Shown here: one piece after another, positions 28,686 to 37,532 of the stretch
Numbering within the stretch: position 1 is the stretch's first letter
How the letters are laid out: each line of letters opens with the position of its first letter
Source of the DNA: Streptomyces sp. B3I8
GTDB lineage: Bacteria > Actinomycetota > Actinomycetes > Streptomycetales > Streptomycetaceae
Direction of reading: 5' to 3'
NCBI RefSeq assembly: GCF_030816915.1
Contig: NZ_JAUSYN010000002.1
Coordinates: forward strand, 6,213,501-6,277,500
Length of the DNA stretch: 64,000 nt
Program-made: the position numbers and the translations under genes
Notes under the pieces: generated by a model
Database searches by the model: none
What the model was told of the DNA's origin: nothing
What the model saw: the letters and a program-made list of their open reading frames with translations, nothing else

Positions 28686-28697
28686 CGGAAGGCCCTC

Positions 28698-30044
28698 ATG
28701 AAACTCACCCTCCTCGGCGGCGGTGGATTCCGCGTGCCGCTCGTGCATGCCGCCCTGCTCGCCGACGAAGGTTCCCACCGCATCACCCACCTCGCCCTGC
28801 ACGACCTGGACCGCGCCCGCCTCACCGCCATCACCCGGGTCCTGGCCGACCAGGCCTCCCACGCCGCTCCCGGCACTCCTCCTCTCACCGTCACCTCCAC
28901 CACCGATCTCGACGAGGCCCTGCGCGGTGCGGACTTCGTGTTCTCGGCGATCCGTGTCGGCGGACTGGAGGGCCGCGCCGAGGACGAGCGCGTCGCGCTC
29001 GCGGAGGGGGTCCTCGGACAGGAGACCGTCGGCGCGGGCGGCATCGCGTACGGTCTGCGCACCGTACCCGTGGCCACCGACATCGCCCGCCGCGTCGCCC
29101 GCCTCGCCCCCGACGCCTGGGTCATCAACTTCACCAACCCGGCGGGGCTGGTCACCGAGGCGATGTCCCGTCAGCTCGGTTCGCGTGTCATCGGCATCTG
29201 CGACTCACCCGTCGGCCTCGGCCGCCGTATCGCCCGCACGCTCGGCGCCGACCCCGAGGAGGCGTGGATCGACTACGTCGGCCTCAACCACCTCGGCTGG
29301 GTCCGCGGCCTGCGCGTCGCCGGGCGCGACGAACTGCCGCGCCTGCTCGAGGACCCCGAGCTGCTCGGCTCCTTCGAGGAGGGAAAGCTCTTCGGCCCCG
29401 ACTGGCTGCGCTCCCTCGGCGCGATCCCCAACGAGTACCTGCACTACTACTACTTCAACCGGGAGACCGTCCGCGCCTACCAGGAGGTGGAGAAGACCCG
29501 GGGCGCCTTCCTCCTCGGCCAGCAGGCCGACTTCTACGCCCGGGCGGCCCGCCCGGACACCCCCGCCCTCGACCTGTGGGACCGCACCCGCGCCGAACGC
29601 GAGGCCACCTACATGGCGGAGAACCGGGAGTCCGCGGGTGCCGGCGAGCGCGCCGCGGAGGACCTCTCCGGCGGCTACGAGAAGGTCGCCCTCGCCCTGA
29701 TGCGGGCCATCGCCCGCGACGAGCGCGCCACGCTGATCCTCAACGTCCGCAACGGCACCACGCTGTCCGTGCTGGACGCCGACGCCGTCATCGAGGTGCC
29801 CTGCCTGGTCGACGCGAACGGCGCCCACCCGGTCGCCGTCGACCCGCTGCCCGGCCATGCCACCGCCCTGGTCTGCGCGGTGAAGGCGGTCGAGCGCGAG
29901 GTACTGGCGGCGGCCGAGTCCGGGTCCCGTACGACCGCGGTGAAGGCGTTCGCCACGCACCCGCTCGTCGACTCGGTCAACGTGGCCCGCCGGCTGGTGG
30001 AGGGGTACACCGCCGTCCACCCGGGGCTGGCCTACCTGCGATAG
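28698..30044 (+). CDS. GH4 6-phospho-beta-glucosidase family enzyme
   Basis: 448 residues. NAD- and Mn-dependent glycosidase family 4 acting on phosphorylated disaccharides in the cytoplasm. N-terminal Rossmann motif LTLLGGGGFRVP; NFTNPAG (Asn148 region); metal ligands Cys168 (GICDSP) and His198 (GLNHLGW). ATG 28698 follows GGAAGG; the longer frame (28596) would add a TTR-rich leader made by the tandem repeat. Its likely regulator, an IclR gene, survives only as a fragment upstream. Exact sugar not predictable. Confidence 0.9.
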   Translation: MKLTLLGGGGFRVPLVHAALLADEGSHRITHLALHDLDRARLTAITRVLADQASHAAPGTPPLTVTSTTDLDEALRGADFVFSAIRVGGLEGRAEDERVALAEGVLGQETVGAGGIAYGLRTVPVATDIARRVARLAPDAWVINFTNPAGLVTEAMSRQLGSRVIGICDSPVGLGRRIARTLGADPEEAWIDYVGLNHLGWVRGLRVAGRDELPRLLEDPELLGSFEEGKLFGPDWLRSLGAIPNEYLHYYYFNRETVRAYQEVEKTRGAFLLGQQADFYARAARPDTPALDLWDRTRAEREATYMAENRESAGAGERAAEDLSGGYEKVALALMRAIARDERATLILNVRNGTTLSVLDADAVIEVPCLVDANGAHPVAVDPLPGHATALVCAVKAVEREVLAAAESGSRTTAVKAFATHPLVDSVNVARRLVEGYTAVHPGLAYLR

Positions 30045-30050
30045 GGGGAT

Positions 30051-30076
30051 GGGGGTACCCCGGGCGGGGTACCCCC
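30051..30076. terminator. Bidirectional terminator between GH4 and chitinase genes
   Basis: GGGGGTACCCCG (30051-30062) pairs with CGGGGTACCCCC (30065-30076). It lies in the 47-bp gap between two convergent stops, though the 2-nt spacer means the apical pairs must open. Confidence 0.7.
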
Positions 30077-30091
30077 TCACGGTCGGTCCGG

Positions 30092-31798
30092 TCAGCCCTT
30101 GAAGCCGGCCGTGATCGAGGTGAACTGCCAGTCGCTCTGGGAGATCCCGGAGCAGTTGCTGACCACTCCGCCGCCCGCGCACGGCCGGTCACGGTTGACC
30201 GCCCAGTACGCCAGCCGCGCGATGTGGTGCGAGTTGGCCCAGTCGCGGATCGAGGTCCAGATCGCCGGGGTGGTGGTCTCCTGCTGGTCGGAGAGACCGT
30301 TCATGCCGGAGATGCCGATGTGGGAGTAGGCGGTGGCGTCGTCCCACCCGAAGGTCGACTTCAGCTTGGCCTTCAGGCCCTCGGCGGCGTTCACCGTGTT
30401 GCCGTACATGTCCGAGCCGCCGCCGAAGTCGAACGGCATGACGGTGAAGACGTCGATGCCGGCGTCCAACGACTTGGCCTGCTCGATGAGCCGGTTGCCG
30501 TAGTAGCTCGGTCCGGTCGTCGTGGTGCCGAAGGTGACGATGGTCCTGAGGCCGGGGTTGTTCGCCTTGACGGTCTTCAGCGCGGTGAGGATACGCGCCT
30601 GCACGGCCTCGTTCTCGAACTCGTCGGTGTTCTCGATGTCCATGTCGATCGCCTTGAGCGAGTAGGCGTCGATCACCTTCTGCAGGGCTCCGGCGAGCGC
30701 GCCCGCGGAGGAGCAGTTGGCGCCGAGTTTGCTGCCCTGCCAGCCGCCGAACGAGGGCACGATGTCGCCGCCGGCCGAGCGGATCTGGTTGATGGTGCTC
30801 TGGTCGACGCCGCCGGTCAGCGGCCGGTTGCCGTCCCAGGCCGGGTTGCAGCCGCCCGAGTCGAGCATGAACGCCATCGTGTACCACTTGACGCCGGTCG
30901 CGCTCATCACCGAGGCCGCGTTCGGCGGGTCGCCCCAGCCGAGGTAGAGGTAGGGCGCGGCCTGCTTGAAGCCGGTGCCGGTGCCGGTGCCCGCGCTGGT
31001 CGTGACGCTCACTGAGTTGGAGGCCGCCGAGGTGTTCCCGGCCGCGTCCCGCGCCTTGACGGTGAAGGTGTAGGCGGTGCTCGGCGACAGCCCGCCGACG
31101 GTGGCGCTCGTCCCGGAGACGCTGAGCACCTGGTTGCCGCCGCTGTAGACGTCGTAGCCGGTGACGCCCACGTTGTCGGACGCCGCCGACCAGGACAGCG
31201 AGACGCTGGAGGAGGTCTTGCCGGTGGAGGTCAGGTTCGACGGCGCGCTGGGCGCCTGGGTGTCGGAACTGCCGCCGCCCGGGCCGTCGAGCGAGATGTC
31301 GTCGGCGTAGTAGGTGCCCTGCGCGTACCAGCCGTGGACGTACAGCTTGACGCTGGTCTGCGAGGCGCCGGTGGTGAACGGCACCTTGAGCTGGGTGTAC
31401 GCGGAAGGGGAGGAGGCCCAGGTGGAGGCGCCGCCGTCGACACCGAGGTACACGTAGGAGCCGCGCACCCAACCGCTCAGCGTGTACGCGGTGTTGGGCT
31501 GCACGGACACGGTCTGGGTGCACTGGGCGTTGTCGTCGGAGGTGACCGCGCCCGCGAGGGCCTTGGAGCCGCCGTGCACCGGGGAGGACACGACGGAGCC
31601 GAGGTTGCCGGAACAGGACCAGGGGGAGAGGGAACCCGACTCGAAGCCGGGGTTGGACAGGACGTTGGCCGCGTGGGCCGTGCCGGGCACCGCGACGGCC
31701 CCGGCGAAGGCCAGCGCGGCGGAGCCGAGCACGGCGACGAGGGCGCGTCTGGAACGCGCGAGGAAACCTGACGGGGGTGACGAGGGACGAGTACGCAC
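30092..31798 (-). CDS. Secreted GH18 chitinase with CBM and fibronectin III modules
   Basis: 568 residues from the GTG at 31798 (AGGGAG upstream). Signal peptide: RSRRALVAVLGSAALAFAG, cleavage near AHAA (~43). Then a CBM4/9-like beta-sandwich (~45-172, VLSNPGFESGSLSPWS), a fibronectin III module (~182-268) and a GH18 barrel (~278-568). The catalytic signature reads KAIDMDIE with Asp385, Asp387 and acid Glu389; the first Asp of DxxDxDxE is Lys, as in some GH18 branches. Expected to release chitobiose from chitin. Two DasR-like sites lie upstream. Confidence 0.92.
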   Translation of the reverse strand: MRTRPSSPPSGFLARSRRALVAVLGSAALAFAGAVAVPGTAHAANVLSNPGFESGSLSPWSCSGNLGSVVSSPVHGGSKALAGAVTSDDNAQCTQTVSVQPNTAYTLSGWVRGSYVYLGVDGGASTWASSPSAYTQLKVPFTTGASQTSVKLYVHGWYAQGTYYADDISLDGPGGGSSDTQAPSAPSNLTSTGKTSSSVSLSWSAASDNVGVTGYDVYSGGNQVLSVSGTSATVGGLSPSTAYTFTVKARDAAGNTSAASNSVSVTTSAGTGTGTGFKQAAPYLYLGWGDPPNAASVMSATGVKWYTMAFMLDSGGCNPAWDGNRPLTGGVDQSTINQIRSAGGDIVPSFGGWQGSKLGANCSSAGALAGALQKVIDAYSLKAIDMDIENTDEFENEAVQARILTALKTVKANNPGLRTIVTFGTTTTGPSYYGNRLIEQAKSLDAGIDVFTVMPFDFGGGSDMYGNTVNAAEGLKAKLKSTFGWDDATAYSHIGISGMNGLSDQQETTTPAIWTSIRDWANSHHIARLAYWAVNRDRPCAGGGVVSNCSGISQSDWQFTSITAGFKG

Positions 31799-31916
31799 GC
31801 GATCTCCCTGCGGGGAATGGGGAATTCGGGAGTGCCGGGGTGGTGCGGAGGTCGTGCGGTGTGATGCGGGGTCGCACGGTGCCGCGCGGTGTCGCGCGAG
31901 GCGTGCGCTCTCAAAT

Positions 31917-31971
31917 TTGGTATGGACCAATTGCGGCGTCAAGAGTGCTGACGGAGATTGGTCCGGACCGG
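31917..31971. promoter_or_regulatory. Two DasR-responsive-element-like sites upstream of the chitinase gene
   Basis: Site 1: TTGGTATGGACCAA (31917-31930), perfect TTGGT/ACCAA arms with the 4-bp spacing of the dre consensus TGGTCTAGACCA. Site 2: TTGGTCCGGACCGG (31958-31971) with the GGTCCGGACC palindrome. Centres are 41 bp apart, about four helical turns, 120-170 bp before the chitinase start. The rest of 31799-32169 shows no gene. Confidence 0.65.
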
Positions 31972-32169
31972 CGGGCCGGAACGGGTGACCGCTCGTCCCC
32001 TCCCCGCAACGTCTCTTCCGCTCACGGTGGTTGCGCGGTCCGTCACCGCACTCACCTGGACCCCGGGGCGGCGCCCCGCATGGGCTACGGTCGGTGCCGT
32101 CGGCCGGGTGCCGTCGGCCGGGTGCCGCGCGGGGAGGAAGAGCCTCGCGGCGTTGGGGAGGGAGAACCG

Positions 32170-32874
32170 GTGATCGAGGAGTTGCTTCCGGAGGCGGTCG
32201 TCGCCGTGGAGGCGTTCGGCGCCGAGGCCGCCGTCGACGACGCGCCGCTGTACCCCGAGGAGCGGGCCGTCGTCGCCCGCGCGGTCGCCAAGCGACGGCG
32301 GGAGTTCACGGCGGTACGGCTGTGCGCGCGGCGCGCGATGGAGAAGCTGGGCGTGGAGCCGCGGCCGGTGCTGCCCGGTGAACGCGGGGCGCCGCGCTGG
32401 CCGGAGGGAATCCTCGGCAGCATGACCCACTGCACCGGCTACTGCGCGGCGGCCCTGGTCCGCGCCACGGAACTGGCCTCGCTCGGCATCGACGCCGAAC
32501 CGCACGAGGCACTGCCCGAGGGGGTGCTCGGCGCGGTCGCGGCGCCCGGCGAGCGTGAGCGGGTGCGCGCGCTGTCGGCGGCGCACCCGTCCGTGCACTG
32601 GGACCGCCTGCTGTTCAGCGCCAAGGAAGCGGTGTACAAGGCCTGGTACCCGCTGACCGGGCGGTGGCTGGACTTCCAGGAGGCGGACCTGGAGATCCGG
32701 CCGCCCTCCGACGGCGGAACGACCGGCGGCTTCCGCGCGACGCTGCTCGTGCCGGGCCCCCGGGTCGGCGACCGCGTCGTACGGGCCTTCGACGGCCGGT
32801 GGGCCGTGGGGCAGGGGCTGCTGGCGACAGCGGTGGCGGTGCCGCACGGGCGCGCGCCCGGCCACACCGCCTGA
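32170..32874 (+). CDS. 4'-phosphopantetheinyl transferase, Sfp/EntD type
   Basis: 234 residues. Converts apo carrier proteins of polyketide, peptide or siderophore synthases to the holo form with CoA. Mg-binding and catalytic motifs are GIDAEPHE (Asp108, Glu110) and FSAKEAVYKAW (Glu153, Lys157); the CoA-binding MTHCTGYCAAAL is also present. GTG start at 32170 behind GGGGAGGGAG; the open frame to 31777 is upstream noise. No synthase gene in the window, so it acts on distant clusters. Confidence 0.9.
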   Translation: MIEELLPEAVVAVEAFGAEAAVDDAPLYPEERAVVARAVAKRRREFTAVRLCARRAMEKLGVEPRPVLPGERGAPRWPEGILGSMTHCTGYCAAALVRATELASLGIDAEPHEALPEGVLGAVAAPGERERVRALSAAHPSVHWDRLLFSAKEAVYKAWYPLTGRWLDFQEADLEIRPPSDGGTTGGFRATLLVPGPRVGDRVVRAFDGRWAVGQGLLATAVAVPHGRAPGHTA

Positions 32875-32883
32875 CCGGACCGT

Positions 32884-33198
32884 TCAGCCGCCGTCCCGGC
32901 CCCGCTCCGGACCCCGGGACTGACCCCGGCACCGCGCCTCACCCCGGTCCGACGGGTCGAGGGCCGTGCACCAGCCGCTCAGCAGCCGGAAGAACTCGGC
33001 GTCGGTACCCGGAAGTCCGGCGGCGGCCAGCGCCTGGTCCGCCTCCGCCAGCACCCCGGGGGGCACGAGGGGCGGCGGCGCGGAGCCGCCGCCCGGCGCC
33101 GGCGGGGGATCGTCCAGCGCGGCACGCACGGTGTGCAACAGCCGCACATACGCCTGGACGGCGGAGCGCTGACGGCCGGTCAGTACGGTGCTGGGCAT
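32884..33198 (-). CDS. Small hypothetical protein
   Basis: 104 residues, not recognised. Start ATG 33198 has GGGGAGAGA upstream; the TTG 21 codons earlier is less likely. Sequence is helical (TGRQRSAVQAYVRLLHTVRAAL), then a Pro/Gly-rich loop, then GVLAEADQALAAAGLPGTD and a Trp-Cys pair (SGWCTAL). No signal or membrane segment. Convergent with the PPTase gene. Confidence 0.55.
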   Translation of the reverse strand: MPSTVLTGRQRSAVQAYVRLLHTVRAALDDPPPAPGGGSAPPPLVPPGVLAEADQALAAAGLPGTDAEFFRLLSGWCTALDPSDRGEARCRGQSRGPERGRDGG

Positions 33199-33301
33199 GG
33201 TCCATCTCTCCCCGGTGTCGACCACGACGGACCCGACCAGCTTGCCGTGCGCCACTGACAACGGGGGCGCCGCGGCGCGCCCCCGCGGCGGAGATTCCGC
33301 G

Positions 33302-33727
33302 CTACAGGGGGTTGTCCAGGGCCAGGGTCAGCTCGGCGATCCGCCACGCACCGCCGGACCGGCGCAGACCGAACGTGTAGACCCCGGTCGACAGCGTCCG
33401 GACGTTGCCGCCGGTGTTCTCCGTCTGCAGCAGATAGGCCCGCACCTCGGCAGCGTCGGCGGTGCCGGTCCCGGTGTCGGCGTCGGCGTCCGCCGTGGTG
33501 ACCAGGACGTTGCCGAGGTGGTGCCGCACCTTCCCGGTCCGGGCCGCGTGCTCACGGACGAAGTCGAGCACCGCCGCCCGCCCGGCGACCGGGCCGAGGG
33601 CTCCCCGCCCGGGCATCGTGAAGGTCCAGGTGGTGTCCTCGGTCAGGACCGCCTCCAGCGCGGGAACGTCCGACTCGTCCAGGGCGTGGGCGTAGGCCGC
33701 CACCACCTGCTGGAGCTCGGCGCTCAC
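33302..33727 (-). CDS. SnoaL/NTF2-like domain protein
   Basis: 141 residues with the cone-shaped SnoaL-type fold pattern: AAYAHALDESDVPALEAVL, DTTWTFTMPG, HHLGNVLVT, and a final ELTLALDNPL strand. GTG at 33727 overlaps the quinone-reductase stop (GTGA), so the two are co-translated. A short repeat encodes TADADADTGTGTADA in a loop. Such proteins act as small cyclases/isomerases or bind hydrophobic ligands; which applies here is open. Confidence 0.75.
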   Translation of the reverse strand: MSAELQQVVAAYAHALDESDVPALEAVLTEDTTWTFTMPGRGALGPVAGRAAVLDFVREHAARTGKVRHHLGNVLVTTADADADTGTGTADAAEVRAYLLQTENTGGNVRTLSTGVYTFGLRRSGGAWRIAELTLALDNPL

Positions 33728-34725
33728 GACGCGGCCACCGTCAGTACGATCTTGCCCTGGATGTGGCCCTGTCCGGCGCGCGTGTGCGCGCTGCCCGCCT
33801 CGGACAGCGGGTAGGTGCTGTCCACGCCGACCCGAAGCGCGCCCTCGTCGAACAGGCGCCCGGCCTCGGCGAGTTGGGGGCCGTTGGCGCGCACCTGGAT
33901 GTTCGAGACGGTGATGCCCAGCCGCGCTGTCTCCGCCGGGTCGAACTCGGCGAAGAACACCGGCAGCATGGTGCCGCCGCGCTTGAGCACGTGCAGGAAG
34001 CGTCCACTGCGCGGACCCCCGACGGTGTCGATCACCACGTCGACGTCGCGGACCACGTCCGTGACCTCCGTCGTGGTGTAGTCGACGAACTCGTCGGCAC
34101 CGAGTTCGCGCAGGAACGTCTCGTGCCGGCCCGAGGCCACAGCGATCACGCGCGCCCCCTTCCACTTGGCCAACTGCACGGCGAAGTGGCCCACGCCGCC
34201 GGCGGCGCCGTTGACCAGCACGGTCGTCCCCGGAGCGAGGGGCACCGGCGCGTGCACCCGGCCGGTGAAGGGCGACGGCACGTCGTGACCGAGGTCGATC
34301 AGGAACTGCCAGGCGGTGAGCAGGGCCATCGGCGCCCCGGCCGCCTCCACGTGATCGAGCGCGGCGGGCTTGTGCGCCAGGTCCGAGGCCGGCGCGGCCA
34401 CGTACTCGGCGTACGTCCGGCCGTCGAAACCGGGGAACCGCAGCATGCCGTGGACCTCGTCACCGACGGCGAACCCCGTCACGTCCGGGGCGACCGCCTC
34501 GACCACGCCCGACATGTCCGTGCCGGGGATCAGCGGGAACTCCAGCACGGGCCGCAGCTCGGGCGGCATCACCTTCATCCCCTCGCGCAGGTACCAGTCG
34601 GGGGGATTGATCCCCACCGCGCGCACCCGGACGAGCACCTCGCCGGGACCGATCGCGGGAACCGGCACCTCCTCGTACCGCAGGACCTCCGGGCCGCCCG
34701 CTTCGTGGAACTGGATCGCCTTCAT
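33724..34725 (-). CDS. NADPH:quinone oxidoreductase-type MDR protein
   Basis: About 333 residues, zinc-free quinone-reductase branch of the medium-chain family. GVGINPPDW-type substrate loop (AVGINPPDWYLREG), nucleotide motif VLVNGAAGGVGHFAVQLAKW and GADEFVDYTTTE. ATG at 34725 directly follows an in-frame GTG at 34728. Coupled to the SnoaL-like gene and divergent from a LysR gene, the standard layout for inducible quinone or enone detoxification. Confidence 0.87.
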   Translation of the reverse strand: MKAIQFHEAGGPEVLRYEEVPVPAIGPGEVLVRVRAVGINPPDWYLREGMKVMPPELRPVLEFPLIPGTDMSGVVEAVAPDVTGFAVGDEVHGMLRFPGFDGRTYAEYVAAPASDLAHKPAALDHVEAAGAPMALLTAWQFLIDLGHDVPSPFTGRVHAPVPLAPGTTVLVNGAAGGVGHFAVQLAKWKGARVIAVASGRHETFLRELGADEFVDYTTTEVTDVVRDVDVVIDTVGGPRSGRFLHVLKRGGTMLPVFFAEFDPAETARLGITVSNIQVRANGPQLAEAGRLFDEGALRVGVDSTYPLSEAGSAHTRAGQGHIQGKIVLTVAAS

Positions 34726-34753
34726 CACGCCTGTCGCTTTCCGTGGTGGGGAA

Positions 34754-34773
34754 CCTTGCCTCTCCAGTCAAGG
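34754..34773. promoter_or_regulatory. LysR-type box (CCTTG-N10-CAAGG)
   Basis: CCTTG (34754-34758) and CAAGG (34769-34773) form a dyad of LysR spacing between the quinone-reductase start (29 bp away) and the divergent LysR gene. Confidence 0.55.
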
Positions 34774-34850
34774 CCCGGCACCGCGCGGGCGTCCAAGACC
34801 TGTCCGGCAACCCCCTCATTCCGAAACGGCATGACCCGTACGCTGGAGGG

Positions 34851-35726
34851 GTGAACGATCCCGGACAGGACCTGGACCTGCGACTCGTGCGCTACTTCAC
34901 CGTGGTGGCGGCGCACCGGCACTTCGGCCGGGCCGCCGCCGACCTGCACGTGGCCCAGCCGGCCCTGAGTCGCCAGATCCAGCGGCTGGAGAAGCATCTC
35001 GGGACCCGGCTGCTGGACCGCACCCCACGGGGTGCCCGGCTCACCCCGGCCGGCGAGGAGTTCCTCCCCTGGGCCGAGGCCCTGCTGCGGGCCGCCCGCC
35101 AGGCCGAGCGGGCCGTGCGGGAGACGGCCGGGGCCGCACGCCTCGCGGTCGGCTACGTCGAGGACCTGGTCATCACCGACGCGGTCCGGGAACTGCGCAG
35201 CCGGCACCCGCACGCCGAGATCGTCACCCGGTACCTGAACTGCCGTGACGTCGGGGCGCTGACCGAGCACCGCATCGACGCCCTGATCGCGCGGGCCCCG
35301 CTGCCCTTCGCCGAGGACGAGGTGTCCACCGTCCCGCTGTACGAGGAGCCCCGGATGCTCGTCGTCCCGCGCGGGCACCCCCTCGCCGCCCGGGCGTCGG
35401 TGACGGCGGACGAACTGGCCGGCGAGGAGGCGATGCCGTGCGCGTTCGAGACCGAGGACTGGACCTCCTACCGGATCCTCGGGGCCTCGGTGCCGGCGAT
35501 CGAGACCTACGAGGACAAGCTGGAGCTCGTCGCGAGCGGCCGGGCGATCGGCGTGCTGCCGATCGGTGACCGGCGCAGCTCGCTCCGCCCCGACCTGGTC
35601 ACCGTCCCGCTCGAAGGGGCTCCCCCCAGCCAGGTCGTCCTGGTCAGCCGCAAGGACGACCCGAATCCCATGATCGACGCGCTTCGGGCGGCGGCCGGCG
35701 CCGCACTGACGGCACCGACGCTCTGA
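34851..35726 (+). CDS. LysR family transcriptional regulator
   Basis: 291 residues from the GTG at 34851. N-terminal winged HTH (LVRYFTVVAAHRHFGRAAADL, VAQPALSRQIQRLEKHLGTRL) and a two-lobed effector domain. GGAGG abuts the GTG too closely for normal initiation, while TACGCT (34839-34844) could be a -10, so a leaderless transcript is possible; upstream frame to 34743 is an alternative. Likely activator of the divergent reductase/SnoaL pair. Confidence 0.87.
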   Translation: MNDPGQDLDLRLVRYFTVVAAHRHFGRAAADLHVAQPALSRQIQRLEKHLGTRLLDRTPRGARLTPAGEEFLPWAEALLRAARQAERAVRETAGAARLAVGYVEDLVITDAVRELRSRHPHAEIVTRYLNCRDVGALTEHRIDALIARAPLPFAEDEVSTVPLYEEPRMLVVPRGHPLAARASVTADELAGEEAMPCAFETEDWTSYRILGASVPAIETYEDKLELVASGRAIGVLPIGDRRSSLRPDLVTVPLEGAPPSQVVLVSRKDDPNPMIDALRAAAGAALTAPTL

Positions 35727-36104
35727 CGGCATCGGCATCGACCTCGGCATCGGCATCGACCTCGGCATCGGCACACGGCATCGGCACCGCACCGGTGCTT
35801 CGGCCGTACCAGTGCTTCGGGAGCCTCCCCGCTGGGGCGCCGGGGTGGAGCCGGGCCGCCCCGCGGCTTGACCGCCAGGGACCGCCCCGCTCCGAGCCGC
35901 CCCGCCCCGGGCGCCGAGTGGGGCTCACGACGCGCGCGCCGCCCGATGCCTGTCCCGCATCGGGCGCCGCGTACCGCGTCCCGCGCGCTCGGCACTCCGT
36001 CCCACGCACCCCGTACCGCGTCCCGCGCCGCTCCCGCCCGGTACCGCATCCCCCGCACGCCCGTCCCGCGCGCCGCCCTCGTCCGGTCACCCGTCGCCCC
36101 GGAC
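35727..36104. repeat. Gene-free spacer with 18-bp tandem repeats and degenerate GTACCGCGTCCC repeats
   Basis: 35728-35773 holds two full and one partial copy of GGCATCGGCATCGACCTC directly after the LysR stop. At 35971 and 36013 GTACCGCGTCCCGCGC recurs 42 bp apart, with degenerate copies to about 36075. No conserved protein is seen in any frame. Lies between convergent LysR and FAD genes. Confidence 0.65.
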
Positions 36105-37532
36105 TCACACCGGCCGGTCCGACCCCCCGCGCACCGCTCCCCACTCCGCCTCGGTCAGCGGCGGCTCCGTGAGCCGCCGCTGCCGGGGGCCGCGCAGTAC
36201 GGCTGCCAGCACCGCCGGCCGCACCAGTTCCGACACCGGCTTCGACAGTGTCACCACGTCGAAGAAGGCCCGCGCCACCAGCGGCCGCCCCGTCGCCGTC
36301 AGCATCAACCGGTTCACGTACGCACCCAGCAGCCGGTTGCCCAGCCCCGGGGCCGTGCCGATCGCCCCGGGGTAGTGGATGTCCGTGCTCGTCGCCAGCT
36401 CCCACGCCGTCGCCACCGGCCGGGCCACCGCCCGCTGCACCCGCCGCGACAGCCCCGCCGTGCCGAGCCCGCCCCGGGCCACCTCGTCCCGCAGCGCGAG
36501 GGCGCCCTGCGCGGCGACCGACAGCCCGTGCCCGTAGACGGGGTTGTACGTGGCGACGGAGTCGCCGATCGCGACGAACCCCTCCGGCCAGTCCTTGACC
36601 TTCTCGTAGTACCGCCGCCGGTTGATCGTGCTGCGGGTGACCACGGGCTCCGACAGCGGCTCCGCGTGCGCGATCAGTTCGCCCACCACCGGGTGCCGCA
36701 CACTGTCTCGCGCGAACTTCTCGAACTCCTCGGCCGAGGCGGGCGGTTCACCGCCCCGCGTGCCCGACAGCGTCACCAGCCACCGCCCGCCCTCGACGGG
36801 CTCTATGGTCGTGGTCCGCCCCGGCACCGGAACCGTCGCGTCCGACTGCACGTTGACCAGCGGGAACTCCTCCGTGCCCGCAGGTGCGCGGTAGAGCCGG
36901 CTGGAGTAGGCGAGCCCGGAGTCGACCTCCTCCATCGGCGCGTCCGCCACGCCCAGTTCGCCCAGCCACCGCTGCGCCCGGGAGCCGCGCCCGGCGGCGT
37001 CGACGACGAGGTCGGCGGGGAGCACCCGTTCCTCGCCGTCCGTCGCCCGCACCCGTACGCCCGTCACCCGGTCCGCGTCGCCCTCCAGCGACAGCAGCTC
37101 GGCCCGCTGCACCACGGTGACCCGGGGGCCCTTCACCACCCGCTCGCGCACCACCCAGTCCAGCAGGTCCCGACTGCACGCGATCATGAACTGCATCTCC
37201 GGCCACCGCCGGAACCAGCCGCGCGGCTGCATCGACACCAGCCCCGTCGGCAAGGAGATCCGTCGAGCCCCGCCGGCCAGCCACGCCTCGGTCACCCCCG
37301 GCAGCAGCTCCTCCATCGCCCGGACGCCACCGGACCAGATGACGTGCACGTGCCGGGCCTGCGGCAGTCCCTTGCGCGGCTCGGGGCCCTCGGGCAGCGC
37401 GTCGCGCTCGACGACGGTGACCTCGGCGTGCGCGCTCAGCGCGGTGGCGGCGAGCATGCCGGCCATACCACCGCCGATCACGACGGCCCGACGGGGCGCG
37501 GCACCGCGGGGGGTGCCGACGGGTTCACTCAT
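36105..37532 (-). CDS. FAD-dependent monooxygenase/oxidoreductase
   Basis: 475 residues. FAD-binding VVIGGGMAGMLAA at residues ~17-29, a second flavin motif with VVDAAGRGSRAQRWL, and the ribityl-contact segment AIGDSVATYNPVYGHG. Resembles squalene-epoxidase/geranylgeranyl-reductase-like hydroxylases. ATG 37532 overlaps the MAB_1171c-type stop by 8 bp, so it is the last gene of the XRE-IrrE operon. The substrate is unknown. Confidence 0.85.
   Translation of the reverse strand: MSEPVGTPRGAAPRRAVVIGGGMAGMLAATALSAHAEVTVVERDALPEGPEPRKGLPQARHVHVIWSGGVRAMEELLPGVTEAWLAGGARRISLPTGLVSMQPRGWFRRWPEMQFMIACSRDLLDWVVRERVVKGPRVTVVQRAELLSLEGDADRVTGVRVRATDGEERVLPADLVVDAAGRGSRAQRWLGELGVADAPMEEVDSGLAYSSRLYRAPAGTEEFPLVNVQSDATVPVPGRTTTIEPVEGGRWLVTLSGTRGGEPPASAEEFEKFARDSVRHPVVGELIAHAEPLSEPVVTRSTINRRRYYEKVKDWPEGFVAIGDSVATYNPVYGHGLSVAAQGALALRDEVARGGLGTAGLSRRVQRAVARPVATAWELATSTDIHYPGAIGTAPGLGNRLLGAYVNRLMLTATGRPLVARAFFDVVTLSKPVSELVRPAVLAAVLRGPRQRRLTEPPLTEAEWGAVRGGSDRPV

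Noticed and set aside
27830..29155. 441-residue minus-strand frame across the GH4 gene
   Set aside because: Only its 28321-28430 part is real homology (IclR end); the rest is antisense to GH4.
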